Below, one piece after another: positions 18,576 to 27,029 of a stretch of DNA of 64,000 bases. Below the pieces are notes generated by a model. That model worked only from the letters and a program-made list of their open reading frames with translations, ran no database searches and had not been told where the DNA came from. Both the position numbers and the translations under genes were made by a program. Location: contig OZ241339.1 of NCBI GenBank assembly GCA_965200235.1, positions 1,054,001 to 1,118,000 of the forward strand, in the 5' to 3' direction. Source of the DNA: Azotimanducus chitobiosivorans. GTDB taxonomy: Bacteria > Pseudomonadota > Gammaproteobacteria > Pseudomonadales > Azotimanducaceae. Numbering within the stretch: position 1 is the stretch's first letter; every line of letters begins with the position of its first letter.

Positions 18576-19039
18576 ATGATCGCGCGAAGCAGGCAGGGTC
18601 GAAAAAGCTCGATGAGCCGCCGCCTCAGTCGGCGATCGAGCGTGCGGCAGCCGCGTTCAGGGTCGCGCGGCTCGGCGCCGAGTTGACGCAAGATCAAGTC
18701 GCAGATGCTTTGAAGATCACGCGCGAGCGCGTGATGAGGCTCGAAAGCGCCCGTGTCTCGGATCTGCCGCCGCTCATTTTCATCAAGGGCTATATGCGCG
18801 AATTCGAGCGCCTACTCGATCTCGAACCGAGGAGCATTGAACAGTTGTTCATCGAAGCCTACGAAGAGGCGCGGCCTAGCAGCAAGGCTGGCCTCAAGCC
18901 CGTGCGAAGTGCTGAGTTCACGTCCGCTGGGCAGAAGCTCTCCATGTTCCTGCGCGCCAATCCCGGCCGCATCCTGACCGCAGTACTGCTCGTCGCGCTT
19001 GCGGGCATTGCCAGCGCGGCATGGTGGTATTTTTCTTGA
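18572..19039 (+). CDS. RodZ-like helix-turn-helix membrane protein, short form
   Basis: Residues 24–95 form a Cro/RodZ-type helix-turn-helix (GAELTQDQVADALKITRERV, then FIKGYMREFERLLDL), and residues 133–153 a single membrane helix (ILTAVLLVALAGIASAAWWY) reaching the C-terminus. RodZ anchors MreB to the membrane in rod-shape control, and this gene occupies the rodZ position between rlmN and hisS. At 155 residues it lacks the periplasmic domain that makes classical RodZ roughly twice as long. The frame closes normally with TGA and hisS follows 4 bases later, so the short form looks genuine. pilF, usual before rodZ, and ispG, usual after it, are absent. Confidence 0.78.
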   Translation: MNDRAKQAGSKKLDEPPPQSAIERAAAAFRVARLGAELTQDQVADALKITRERVMRLESARVSDLPPLIFIKGYMREFERLLDLEPRSIEQLFIEAYEEARPSSKAGLKPVRSAEFTSAGQKLSMFLRANPGRILTAVLLVALAGIASAAWWYFS

Positions 19040-19043
19040 GACG

Positions 19044-20327
19044 ATGAGCAAGCTTCAGTCTATCCGAGGTATGCGGGACATTCTGCCCGAAGAGAGCGAA
19101 GGTATGTCGAGGATCGAGGACGCTGCCAAGCAGTGCCTTCACTCTTTTGGCTACAGCGAACTTCGCCTACCGCTCATCGAGTCCACTGCGCTGTTTGAGC
19201 GCGGCGTGGGCGATGGCACCGATATCGTCGAGAAAGAGATGTTCAATATTGATAGCCGCGACGGCGAGCCTTTGAGCTTGCGACCGGAAGGCACGGCGGG
19301 GTGTGTTCGCGCTGCGATTCAGCACGGGCTTGCATTCAACCGCATCTCGCGTTTGTGGTACCGAGGCCCGATGTTTCGCTATGAACGCCCGCAAAAAGGG
19401 CGTTATCGTCAGTTTGAGCAGATCGGCGCCGAAGCCTTTGGCATTGCAAAGCCGGCGCTTGATGCCGAGCTGATCGATATCAATCATCAGCTGTTCGCGA
19501 GACTTGGCGTTGACGAGCACATGAAACTGCGCATCAATACCATCGGCTCGCTCGCTGAACGCCGTACCTACGTCGAGGCGCTGCGAGCACACCTTGAATC
19601 GAATCGCGATGCCCTTGATGCAGACAGCCTGCGACGCCTAGAACGCAGCCCTTTACGCATTCTCGATAGCAAGCACAGCGAGACGCGCGCAGTCATCGCC
19701 AATGCGCCAAAGATAGAGGACTTTCTTGACGCCGACTCGATGCACCACTTCGAGCAGGTGCTTGAACACCTGCAATCGCTCGGCATCGGGTTCGAAATTG
19801 ACCCCTATCTTGTGCGTGGCCTCGACTACTACACGCATACCGTGTTCGAGTTTGAGACGAAGCAGCTTGGCGCCCAAGGCGCTGTGTCGGCAGGTGGGCG
19901 CTACGACGGCTTGGTAGAGGGCCTCGGCGGCCGCGCGGCACCCGGCGCAGGCTTTGCGATCGGCATTGACCGGCTCTTGCTGCTTTGCCAATCGGTCAAT
20001 ACCGAACAAGCATCGCCGCGTTCGAGCCTCTTGTATTGCGTTGCAACCGATGAGGATTCGTTGAAAGCCATGATGTCCATCGGCAACCAATTGCGCAAGG
20101 ATCTTGCGGGCGTTCCGGTCGTCGTTGACACGCAAGGCGGCAAGCTCGGCACACAAATGCGACGCGCCGACCGAGAAGGCGCACGCTGGACGATCATTGC
20201 TGGAGAGTCGGAGAGGGCGGAGGGTGTGCTGACCTTGAAGCCGATGCGCGAAGTGGGCGAACAATCGCGCCTCAAGTATGATGCACTCGTTCTTCGCCTG
20301 TTGGAGGCTCATGGCGGATTATCTTGA
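19044..20327 (+). CDS. hisS: Histidine–tRNA ligase
   Basis: Class II synthetase charging tRNA-His. I start at ATG 19044 (MSKLQSIRGMRDILPEES), giving 427 residues. Motif 2 is seen as MFRYERPQKGRYRQFEQIG, the histidine-specific motifs as LVRGLDYYTHTVFEF and GGRYDGLVEGLGG, and motif 3 as GAGFAIGIDRLLLL. The C-terminal anticodon-binding domain follows from about 330. It overlaps the start of yfgM by 17 bases. Confidence 0.96.
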   Translation: MSKLQSIRGMRDILPEESEGMSRIEDAAKQCLHSFGYSELRLPLIESTALFERGVGDGTDIVEKEMFNIDSRDGEPLSLRPEGTAGCVRAAIQHGLAFNRISRLWYRGPMFRYERPQKGRYRQFEQIGAEAFGIAKPALDAELIDINHQLFARLGVDEHMKLRINTIGSLAERRTYVEALRAHLESNRDALDADSLRRLERSPLRILDSKHSETRAVIANAPKIEDFLDADSMHHFEQVLEHLQSLGIGFEIDPYLVRGLDYYTHTVFEFETKQLGAQGAVSAGGRYDGLVEGLGGRAAPGAGFAIGIDRLLLLCQSVNTEQASPRSSLLYCVATDEDSLKAMMSIGNQLRKDLAGVPVVVDTQGGKLGTQMRRADREGARWTIIAGESERAEGVLTLKPMREVGEQSRLKYDALVLRLLEAHGGLS

Positions 20328-21078
20328 AGATGACGAGATCGTTGATCGAATTCGCGCTTGGTGGCGCGAAAACGGCACATCGCTCGTCGGCGTTCTCGTG
20401 CTTGTTCTCGGCGGATGGGGTGGATGGAACTGGTACGCCACGCACAGCGAGGAGCAGGCGGAAGCGGCGTTTGTGCATTTTGCCGACTATGTGGCAAAGC
20501 GCGAATCCGGCGAAGCGGACAGCGAAGGCGCTATCGAAGCGCTCGCCCGCCTCGATAGCGATTATGCGGGATCCGGCGGCCATGTCTTGAGCCTCTTGTA
20601 CCTAGCGGCTGACGCCGTGCAAAGCGACGACATGGCGGGCGCGATTATGCATTTGCAAGCTGCCTTGGCGGCGTCCCCTCGCGGGCCGGTCGAAGCGCTT
20701 GTGCGTCTGCGGCTTGCGCGCGTGTATCTGCAGGATGAGGCGCTTGATGCGGCGCTCGGCATCTTGCAAGACTTGGACGACGAAGACTATGTGGCGGTTC
20801 GCGAGGAGCTGAGAGGCGATGTGTTGCTAGAGATGGGGCGCACGGACGAGGCACGCGCCGCTTACCAAGCCGCGGACGAATCACAAAGCGCATCTGAAGC
20901 GAACGCGGCATGGCCTTTTGCCGAGATGAAGCGTTACGGACTCGATTTTCACGAAAACGATGCCGATGTCGAATCCGACGCTGTTGCTGACACAGTCGAT
21001 CTCGCTGATACAGATGCCGAGGGCGACCGCGCCGACCCGGTGGCTGCGGCCAACACTGTGCCCGAAACGTCGGAGTAG
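20311..21078 (+). CDS. YfgM-like tetratricopeptide membrane protein
   Basis: Start at ATG 20311, preceded by GGAGG at a good distance, gives 255 residues: MADYLEDDEIVDRIRAWWRE, then one membrane helix (about 24–41, SLVGVLVLVLGGWGGWNWY) and a periplasmic helical-repeat domain to about 205. The last 50 residues are rich in Asp, Glu and Ala and look disordered. YfgM works with PpiD at the Sec translocon as a periplasmic chaperone. The position between hisS and bamB is conserved in gammaproteobacteria. Confidence 0.88.
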   Translation: MADYLEDDEIVDRIRAWWRENGTSLVGVLVLVLGGWGGWNWYATHSEEQAEAAFVHFADYVAKRESGEADSEGAIEALARLDSDYAGSGGHVLSLLYLAADAVQSDDMAGAIMHLQAALAASPRGPVEALVRLRLARVYLQDEALDAALGILQDLDDEDYVAVREELRGDVLLEMGRTDEARAAYQAADESQSASEANAAWPFAEMKRYGLDFHENDADVESDAVADTVDLADTDAEGDRADPVAAANTVPETSE

Positions 21079-21083
21079 GGGCA

Positions 21084-22307
21084 ATGATCAGCGGCACAAC
21101 TCGTCTCAGGTCTGCTATCTGTTTGCTTGCCGCTTTACTTTTGTCTGGCTGCGCCGCGCTCGGCAACCTCGAATTCTGGAGCGATGATGACGAGGCGGAT
21201 AGGCCGATGCCGCTTCCTGATATTCGCATGGAGGTGGTCCTCAAGCGCGAATGGAGCGCAAATGTCGGTAAGGGCCTCGGCGAACGCTTCGCACGCCTGA
21301 CACCGACATTGCTTGCTGACTTGGTCATCGCCGCAGATGCCTTTGGCAGCGTCGCCGCATTTGAGCGCTTCAGTGGCAAGCGTCGCTGGCGCACGCGCAT
21401 CGAGCCTTCCGATGAAGGCTTCGGATTCGGGTTTGGGCCTAGGCGCGACGCTGCGTTTGTAAGTGCTGGCGTGGCTGCCGGAGAAGGTATCGTCGTGGTT
21501 GGCACATCGAACGGCGAAGTCATTGCGCTTGACGCTGCGAATGGTGGCACCGTATGGCGCGTGGCTATTTCGAGCGAGGCCGAAGGGAAGCCGGTGATCG
21601 GCGGTGGCCTTGTCTATATCGGCGCGGCTGACGGGCGCTTGGCGGCACTTGATGTGCTGTCCGGCAAGGTGCGCTGGAATCACGACAGTCAAGTGCCGGT
21701 GCTGACGTTGCGCGGCGGCGGCGCGGTCAATTACGTCGACGGCGTGGTGTATGCGCCTTTTGCTAACGGCAAGCTAATCGCGCTCAATAGCGAAGACGGC
21801 GAGATTCTCTGGGAGCATCGTATGAGCCTTTCGCAAGGCCGTTCTGAACTCGACCGTATTATCGACGTTGACAGCAGCGCCGAAGTACTCGGTCGCTTCG
21901 TGTATAGCGTCAACTACAACGGCAATCTCAAGTCATTGCGGCGCAGCGATGGCACGAGCGTTTGGGAGATGAAAGTATCGAGCTATTTGCCGGTGGCAAC
22001 CGGATACGGCAACGTCTACGTGGTGGATGACCAGGACGCGCTGCTGGCAGTAGATCAGCGCGAAGCTAATGTGCTCTGGCGCCAAGAAAGCCTGCTGCGA
22101 CGGGCACTTACTGCGCCAACGGCTGTATCGAGCTACTTGGCTGTCGGCGACATGGAAGGGTATGTGCATCTCATCGCGCAGACGGACGGGCGTCTCGTCG
22201 GGCGCGTCAAGGCGGGCAGGCAGCTATTCGCGCCGCTTCTCTTCGCCGATGGGCTACTCTATTGCTTCGATAGCGGCGGCAAGCTGACTGCGTTTTCTTT
22301 TTCATAA
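21084..22307 (+). CDS. bamB: Outer-membrane protein assembly lipoprotein BamB
   Basis: Lipoprotein of the BAM complex that inserts beta-barrel proteins in the outer membrane. The 407-residue precursor has a signal peptide ending LLLSGCAAL, with lipobox LSGC near residue 22. The rest is an eight-bladed beta-propeller, visible as repeated segments ending in ALDAANGGTVWRV, AALDVLSGKVRW, ALNSEDGEILWEH and SLRRSDGTSVWEM. It follows yfgM by 5 bases and precedes der by 20. Confidence 0.94.
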   Translation: MISGTTRLRSAICLLAALLLSGCAALGNLEFWSDDDEADRPMPLPDIRMEVVLKREWSANVGKGLGERFARLTPTLLADLVIAADAFGSVAAFERFSGKRRWRTRIEPSDEGFGFGFGPRRDAAFVSAGVAAGEGIVVVGTSNGEVIALDAANGGTVWRVAISSEAEGKPVIGGGLVYIGAADGRLAALDVLSGKVRWNHDSQVPVLTLRGGGAVNYVDGVVYAPFANGKLIALNSEDGEILWEHRMSLSQGRSELDRIIDVDSSAEVLGRFVYSVNYNGNLKSLRRSDGTSVWEMKVSSYLPVATGYGNVYVVDDQDALLAVDQREANVLWRQESLLRRALTAPTAVSSYLAVGDMEGYVHLIAQTDGRLVGRVKAGRQLFAPLLFADGLLYCFDSGGKLTAFSFS

Positions 22308-22327
22308 CGCCTGCGGATGACCGCGAA

Positions 22328-23713
22328 ATGCACAGCAGTATTGTTCTCGTCGGGCGCCCGAACGTTGGCAAATCGACGCTCTTTAATCGATTGACGCGCA
22401 CTCGCGATGCCCTCGTCGCGGATATTGAGGGCGTCACGCGGGACAGGCGCTATGGGCGAGTCACTCTCGGCGAGCGTGCGGTAAGCTTGATCGATACAGG
22501 TGGGTTTGGCGGAGAAGACGTGTTCGGCGGCTTCGTGGACGAACAGATCAAGCTTGCCATCAACGAATCTCGCTTGGCGCTTCTGGTGCTTGACGCCAAA
22601 AGCGGCCCGGTGGCAGGCGACCTTGCCTTGCACGACAATCTCAGGCGCTCAGGATGCGCTGTGCTCGCGCTCGCCAACAAGTGTGATGGTATCGATATCG
22701 ATGCCAATCTCGGCACCTTTGCCGAACTAGGATTGACCGAGGCGCCTCTCGCTATTTCGGCGCTGCACGGCACTGGCATTCGTAAGCTCCTCACGCGACT
22801 TGAAGCGCAGCTAGACCTCGAAACGCTGCCGTTACCGCCACAGGACGGCGTTCGCATTGCAATCATCGGGCGGCCAAATGTCGGCAAGTCAACCTTGGTG
22901 AATCGATTGCTCGGCGAAGAAAGGCAGCTTGTCTCCGATGTGCCGGGCACGACGCGAGATGTACAGGAGGTGACCGTTGCGCGCGGAGAGGCGCGCTTCC
23001 ATATCGTGGACACGGCAGGCATTCGGCGCAAGGGAAAGGTCTCGGAGCGCGTTGAGAAGTTCTCTGTAGTCAAGTCTCTGGAGGCTATGAATCGCTGCGA
23101 AATCGTGCTCTTGCTACTCGATGCCTGCGAAGGCATGACGAGTCAAGACTTGCACCTTATGCAGTATGCGCTCGATGCCGGATGCGGGCTTGTGCTCTGC
23201 CTCAATAAATGGGACCGCGTCGGCAGAGCGCAGGCGCTCGTTGTCGCTCAGCAAATCGAGCGACGGCTTGGCTTTGCCGATTTCATTCCGGTTCGCAGAA
23301 TTTCGGCGCTGCGCGGCGACAACATCGACGCAACGCTTGCGCTCGCCAAGCGTATTTCCGAGGCGCGGCGAATTGATCATAAACCCTCAGAAGTCACTGC
23401 AATCTTGATGCGCGCTGTTGAAGCCCAGCCGCCGCCTTTGGTGTCGGGCCGCCGAGTCAAGCTGCGCTATGCACACAAGGCTGCGGACGATATGCCTCGC
23501 ATCGTCATTCATGGCAGCCGAACATCAGTGCTGCCGAATCACTATGCGCGTTATCTCGAACGAGTGTTTCGGGAGCGCTTGGGACTTGTCGGTTCGAGTG
23601 TGCAGCTTTCCTTGAAGGATGCGCCCAATCCCTTTGCTGGTAAACGCAACCAGCTCTCACGGCGACAACTCGCAAAACGACGGCGTATCATCACGCATTC
23701 AAAACGATCATAG
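22328..23713 (+). CDS. der: Ribosome biogenesis GTPase Der (EngA)
   Basis: GTPase with two tandem G domains needed for 50S subunit assembly. Both P-loops are clear: VGRPNVGKSTLFNRLTR at residue 7 and IGRPNVGKSTLVNRLLG near 180. DTGGFGG and DTAGIRRKGK are the G3 motifs, NKCDG and NKWD the G4 motifs. The KH-like C-terminal domain ends in a basic tail with SRRQLAKRRR. It closes the ndk-to-der operon, and a palindrome split by a mobile element follows within 20 bases. Confidence 0.96.
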   Translation: MHSSIVLVGRPNVGKSTLFNRLTRTRDALVADIEGVTRDRRYGRVTLGERAVSLIDTGGFGGEDVFGGFVDEQIKLAINESRLALLVLDAKSGPVAGDLALHDNLRRSGCAVLALANKCDGIDIDANLGTFAELGLTEAPLAISALHGTGIRKLLTRLEAQLDLETLPLPPQDGVRIAIIGRPNVGKSTLVNRLLGEERQLVSDVPGTTRDVQEVTVARGEARFHIVDTAGIRRKGKVSERVEKFSVVKSLEAMNRCEIVLLLLDACEGMTSQDLHLMQYALDAGCGLVLCLNKWDRVGRAQALVVAQQIERRLGFADFIPVRRISALRGDNIDATLALAKRISEARRIDHKPSEVTAILMRAVEAQPPPLVSGRRVKLRYAHKAADDMPRIVIHGSRTSVLPNHYARYLERVFRERLGLVGSSVQLSLKDAPNPFAGKRNQLSRRQLAKRRRIITHSKRS

Positions 23714-23729
23714 GCGAATCCGAACGGCT

Positions 23730-24012
23730 CAGGCTCCTAGTGTCCTGTCCCATAAATAAGTGTGATTCAGAGTGAGCACAATCGCCGACGGCAAGGCGCA
23801 GTCCGCAGGGAATATCGGGCATATTGCCAAGGGCTGCAACGCAGCCTTCGGCGATTGTGCCCACTCCCGAAGGGCGCGCAGGAGAAGGGCTGTGGCCGCG
23901 TTGCGTCCCTTGGCAATACGGCAAAGTATTGCCTGCGGAACGCGCCTTGCCACAGCCCTTCTCCTGCGCGCTGAATCCACACTTATTTATGGGACAGGAC
24001 ACTAGGAGCCTG
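23730..24012. terminator. Palindrome between convergent genes, split by element A
   Basis: CAGGCTC (23730–23736) with CTAG at 23737, and CTAG at 24002 with GAGCCTG (24006–24012), flank the inserted element. Removing the element and one CTAG gives CAGGCTCCTAGGAGCCTG, a perfect 18-base palindrome between the ends of der and the M23 peptidase gene. This fits a shared bidirectional terminator, but it lacks a T run, so function is an inference. Confidence 0.55.
23741..24001. mobile_element. MITE-like palindromic element, copy A (261 bp)
   Basis: Ends are perfect inverted repeats starting TGTCCTGTCCCATAAATAAG and finishing with the complement. CTAG flanks both sides. Inside are two hairpins: one with arms around GCACAATCGCCGA, and one with 23-base arms starting GCGCGCAGGAGAAGGGCTG. 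They are joined by CTCCCGAAGGGCG. Both loops contain related modules (GGCAAGGCGC, CCGCAGG, ATTGCCAAGGG) in opposite orientation. It has no credible gene; the similar short frames in every copy come from the symmetry. It differs from copy D at only about four positions. Confidence 0.92.
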
Positions 24013-24819
24013 CTACAAAGGCAGGTCAAGCGCAATTTCCGGGTCTACCCGCACACCGCCTATTGACAGCGTCCAATGGACATGCGGCCCGGTGACGCGG
24101 CCGGTGGCGCCGACTCGCCCCACAAGGTCGCCTTGCTCAACCTGCTGCCCTTCTTCGGCGACCACTTCGCTCATATGACAGAGCATCGAGACGATGCCAG
24201 CGCCGTGATCAATCATGACAAGTTTGCCGTTGAAGAAAAAATCACCGGTCAACGCGACTGTGCCAGCGGCTGGGGCGATGATGGGTGTGCCGGTCGGCGC
24301 GGCGATGTCAAGGCCAGAATGTGCGCCGCGCGGCTGGTCGTTGAAAAAGCGGCGAACGCCGAATTTGCCCGAGTATCGGCCGTGCGTCGGCTGCACCATA
24401 GGAAAGGGCAGGGCGGACAGCTCACTGAACGACGAATAGACCTTCTTTTGCAATGCGGCTTCGCGTGCGTAGCGCTCAAGATCTTCGGAATTGGGCTCGA
24501 CATGACGCTGATTGGCAATTTGCAGGCGCTCTTCAGCAAAGGTGCGCGCCTGCACGTCCACGCTGTGCATCATGCGACTACCATCGGCGAAATCGAGTGT
24601 GATGCGCGTCTCTCCGGGCTGTGAATCCATATGCACGGGCACGATCACGGCCCCTGAGTCCGTCACGGGTAGTCGCAAGTCATCGAGATTCGCAGCGACA
24701 AGATCCGTGCGACCAGTTTCGATGAGCGCGAGTCCGCCTTGGGGAACGGTCTCGGCGACCACGCCGAGGCTGGCAGATAGCGAGAGCATGGCGGCGAGCC
24801 AACTGCTGTGTGTTTTCAT
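24013..24819 (-). CDS. M23 (LytM-type) peptidase
   Basis: Exported protein of 268 residues with a signal peptide ending SLGVVAETV (about residue 22). The C-terminal half is a LytM domain: RGAHSGLDIAAPTGTPI has the first zinc ligands (H-x3-D) and GRVTGPHVHWTLSIGG the HxH motif, so the zinc site looks complete. An immunoglobulin-like N-terminal region precedes it. Enzymes of this kind cut peptidoglycan cross-bridges. Its ATG overlaps the xseA stop by 4 bases, so the two are cotranscribed. Confidence 0.88.
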   Translation of the reverse strand: MKTHSSWLAAMLSLSASLGVVAETVPQGGLALIETGRTDLVAANLDDLRLPVTDSGAVIVPVHMDSQPGETRITLDFADGSRMMHSVDVQARTFAEERLQIANQRHVEPNSEDLERYAREAALQKKVYSSFSELSALPFPMVQPTHGRYSGKFGVRRFFNDQPRGAHSGLDIAAPTGTPIIAPAAGTVALTGDFFFNGKLVMIDHGAGIVSMLCHMSEVVAEEGQQVEQGDLVGRVGATGRVTGPHVHWTLSIGGVRVDPEIALDLPL

Positions 24820-26219
24820 AAGCTGTCCTTGTGTATCGTTTGAACGGTGACGGCAATCCGGCCGTCGGCGAGATGCGCGAGCAGGCGATCACCAGCCCGT
24901 GTTTGGTGCGCAGCGGTAATCGGCTTGCCATAGGCGCCGTTGACGCGCTCGCCATTGGTGGGCTTGGCAATGATCGCATAGCCGCGCGCAAGCGTCGCCC
25001 TTGGGCTCACAGCTTCGAGTTGGAGCGACGCGGCCCGAAGCGTTTTTTCGAGATCGGTGCGGCGTTGCGACCATGCTTGATGAAGTCGCTCGCGAACATC
25101 GGAGAGCCTTGTCCGATATGCCGAAACAATGCCTTCAAGATCAAGCCGATGCAGGCGCGCAGCAACCTCGCGCGCATGCGCTCGTCGTGCGGCGTCAACA
25201 TTCGCGTAGGCGCGATACAGCCGCTCGGCATAGTCGTCCAATCGCTGCAAGGACTGATCGACGATGCGTTGCGGGTTGCGCGCCGCAAGTCGCTCGCGCC
25301 ATTGCCAGAATCGGTCTTCACTCAGATGACGAAGTGTCGCATTAAGACGCACGCCAAGTGCATTCCGCAGGCTCTGCACCTTCGTGTGCACTTCAGCATA
25401 GTCGGGTGTTGCCAATGCGGCGCCTGCCGTCGGCGTTGCCGCACGCGCATCAGCGACGAGATCGGCGATGCTCGTGTCAGTTTCATGCCCGATGCCTGTA
25501 ATCACCGGCACGTTGCAGTTCGCGATGGCGCGCGCAACGGGTTCGAGGTTGAACGCCCACAGGTCTTCGATTGAGCCGCCGCCGCGAGCGAGCAGCACGA
25601 GGTCTGGGTGCGGACCGTCGAGATGAGCTGGCCAGTTGGCAATGCGATCAAATGCGCGCGCGATCTCGCGGTGCGCGTTCGCGCCTTGCACCGCGGCAGG
25701 CAAGAGCGTGCAGCGACACAACGCGCGGCGGGTTGCAAGTGTCTTCGCGATGTCGCGCAGCGCGGCGCCCGCGGGCGACGTAATGATCGCGAGGTGTTGC
25801 GCGAATTTTGGAAGAGGGCGCTTGCGAGACTGGTCGGTGAGACCTTCTTTCTTGAGTTTTTCGCGCAGTGCGGCGACGGCTGCGAGTAGCTCCCCTGTGC
25901 CAGCGAGCTGCATTTCACGGGCAATTGCCTGATAGGTGCCGCGCTGCTCATAAATGCTCACCCGGCAGCGCAGGCGCACAAGGGCGCCGTCTGACGGCGC
26001 AAACCGAACGCGCGTGTTGTCGCCGCGAAACATGACGCAGCGAATCTCCGCATCGTCGTCCTTCAAAGAAAAATACCAGTGACCGGAATGATAGGCCTTG
26101 AAACCTGACACCTCGCCCTGCATCCAAATGTCCGCGAATGCGTCTTCAAGTAGGGAACGCGCTAGCCCATTGACCTCTGAAACCGAGTAGACGGTATGAT
26201 TCTGTCCTTGCAATTGCAT
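24816..26219 (-). CDS. xseA: Exodeoxyribonuclease VII large subunit
   Basis: Catalytic subunit of a single-strand-specific exonuclease. Starting at ATG 26219 the protein has 467 residues. The N-terminal OB fold reads VYSVSEVNGLARSLLEDAF, then IWMQGEVSGFKAYHSGHWYF. The nuclease core has LAIITSPAGAALRDI, LVLLARGGGSIEDLWAFN and VITGIGHETDTSIADLVAD, all canonical. A long helical region precedes the C-terminal segment ARGYAIIAKPTNGE. No xseB was seen in the window. Confidence 0.94.
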   Translation of the reverse strand: MQLQGQNHTVYSVSEVNGLARSLLEDAFADIWMQGEVSGFKAYHSGHWYFSLKDDDAEIRCVMFRGDNTRVRFAPSDGALVRLRCRVSIYEQRGTYQAIAREMQLAGTGELLAAVAALREKLKKEGLTDQSRKRPLPKFAQHLAIITSPAGAALRDIAKTLATRRALCRCTLLPAAVQGANAHREIARAFDRIANWPAHLDGPHPDLVLLARGGGSIEDLWAFNLEPVARAIANCNVPVITGIGHETDTSIADLVADARAATPTAGAALATPDYAEVHTKVQSLRNALGVRLNATLRHLSEDRFWQWRERLAARNPQRIVDQSLQRLDDYAERLYRAYANVDAARRAHAREVAARLHRLDLEGIVSAYRTRLSDVRERLHQAWSQRRTDLEKTLRAASLQLEAVSPRATLARGYAIIAKPTNGERVNGAYGKPITAAHQTRAGDRLLAHLADGRIAVTVQTIHKDSL

Positions 26220-26256
26220 CAAATTATTCTACGCCAGCCAATCGGAGGAAGAAATC

Positions 26257-26931
26257 ATGTCGGGAAGAGTAGTGCTCATCACCGGCGCGGCAGGCGCACT
26301 TGGCCGAGCCGTTGCCGAGCGGTTCGCGTCCGAGGGCGATCGGCTCGCGCTGCTTGATCAGGTGCCGATGAATTTGGAGGCAGCCTATCAGGGGCAGTGC
26401 GATCTTGGAAATAGCGCCGAAACCGAGGCGCATGCAGCACGCATTGTGAGTCAGCTTGGTCGCATTGACATACTGCTCAATATTGCAGGCGGCTTTGAAA
26501 TGGGGGAACCCGTCCACGCCACTAGCGAAAAGACATGGAGGTTCATGTTCGAGGTGAATCTCTGGACGCTGGTGCGTATGCTCGAAGCAGTGGTGCCAAT
26601 CATGCGTGAACAAGGTGCGGGCAGAATTGTCAACATGGGAGCGCGGGCGGCGCTTCGTGGCAGCGCCCTGATGGGCGCGTATGCCGCATCGAAGAGCGCG
26701 GTCATTCGCCTCACAGAGAGCCTTTCGGACGAGCTCAAAGAGAGCGGCGTGCAGGTCAACTGCATCCTGCCGAGTGTGATCGATACGCCTCGCAACCGAA
26801 GCGATATGCCGGATACGGATTTCAGCCGTTGGGTGCAGCCGCAGCGCATCGCGGAGGTCATGGCGTTCCTCGTGTCCGATGGCGGAGCCGATATCCATGG
26901 CGCATCGATTCCAGTGGAATCGCTTTCATAG
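26257..26931 (+). CDS. Short-chain dehydrogenase/reductase
   Basis: NAD(P)-dependent oxidoreductase of 224 residues. LITGAAGALGRAVAERF is the nucleotide-binding Gly motif, NIAGG the structural motif, and GAYAASKSAVIRLTESLSDE holds the catalytic YxxxK. CILPSVIDTPRNRSDM is the usual post-active-site loop. GGAGGAAG 8 bases before the ATG is a strong ribosome site. Substrate unknown. It ends about 100 bases before the protease gene. Confidence 0.86.
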   Translation: MSGRVVLITGAAGALGRAVAERFASEGDRLALLDQVPMNLEAAYQGQCDLGNSAETEAHAARIVSQLGRIDILLNIAGGFEMGEPVHATSEKTWRFMFEVNLWTLVRMLEAVVPIMREQGAGRIVNMGARAALRGSALMGAYAASKSAVIRLTESLSDELKESGVQVNCILPSVIDTPRNRSDMPDTDFSRWVQPQRIAEVMAFLVSDGGADIHGASIPVESLS

Positions 26932-27029
26932 GTGCCCGGTCGGCGCGCGACAGTCGAATTGTCAAGGTGCGTACAATTGACCTTTTTACGAATCGAGACT
27001 TGGACGTGATTCCCATCCCCTTGCGGCAG

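Noticed and set aside
23762..24005. Short reading frames of 70–80 codons inside all four CTAG elements, on both strands
   Set aside because: They recur because the elements are copies and palindromic; proteins read the same on both strands, have no start signals, and are broken in copy C.
26829..27029. N-terminal extension of the Do-family protease
   Set aside because: It overlaps the SDR gene, lacks a signal sequence, and ATG 27030 gives a normal signal peptide.
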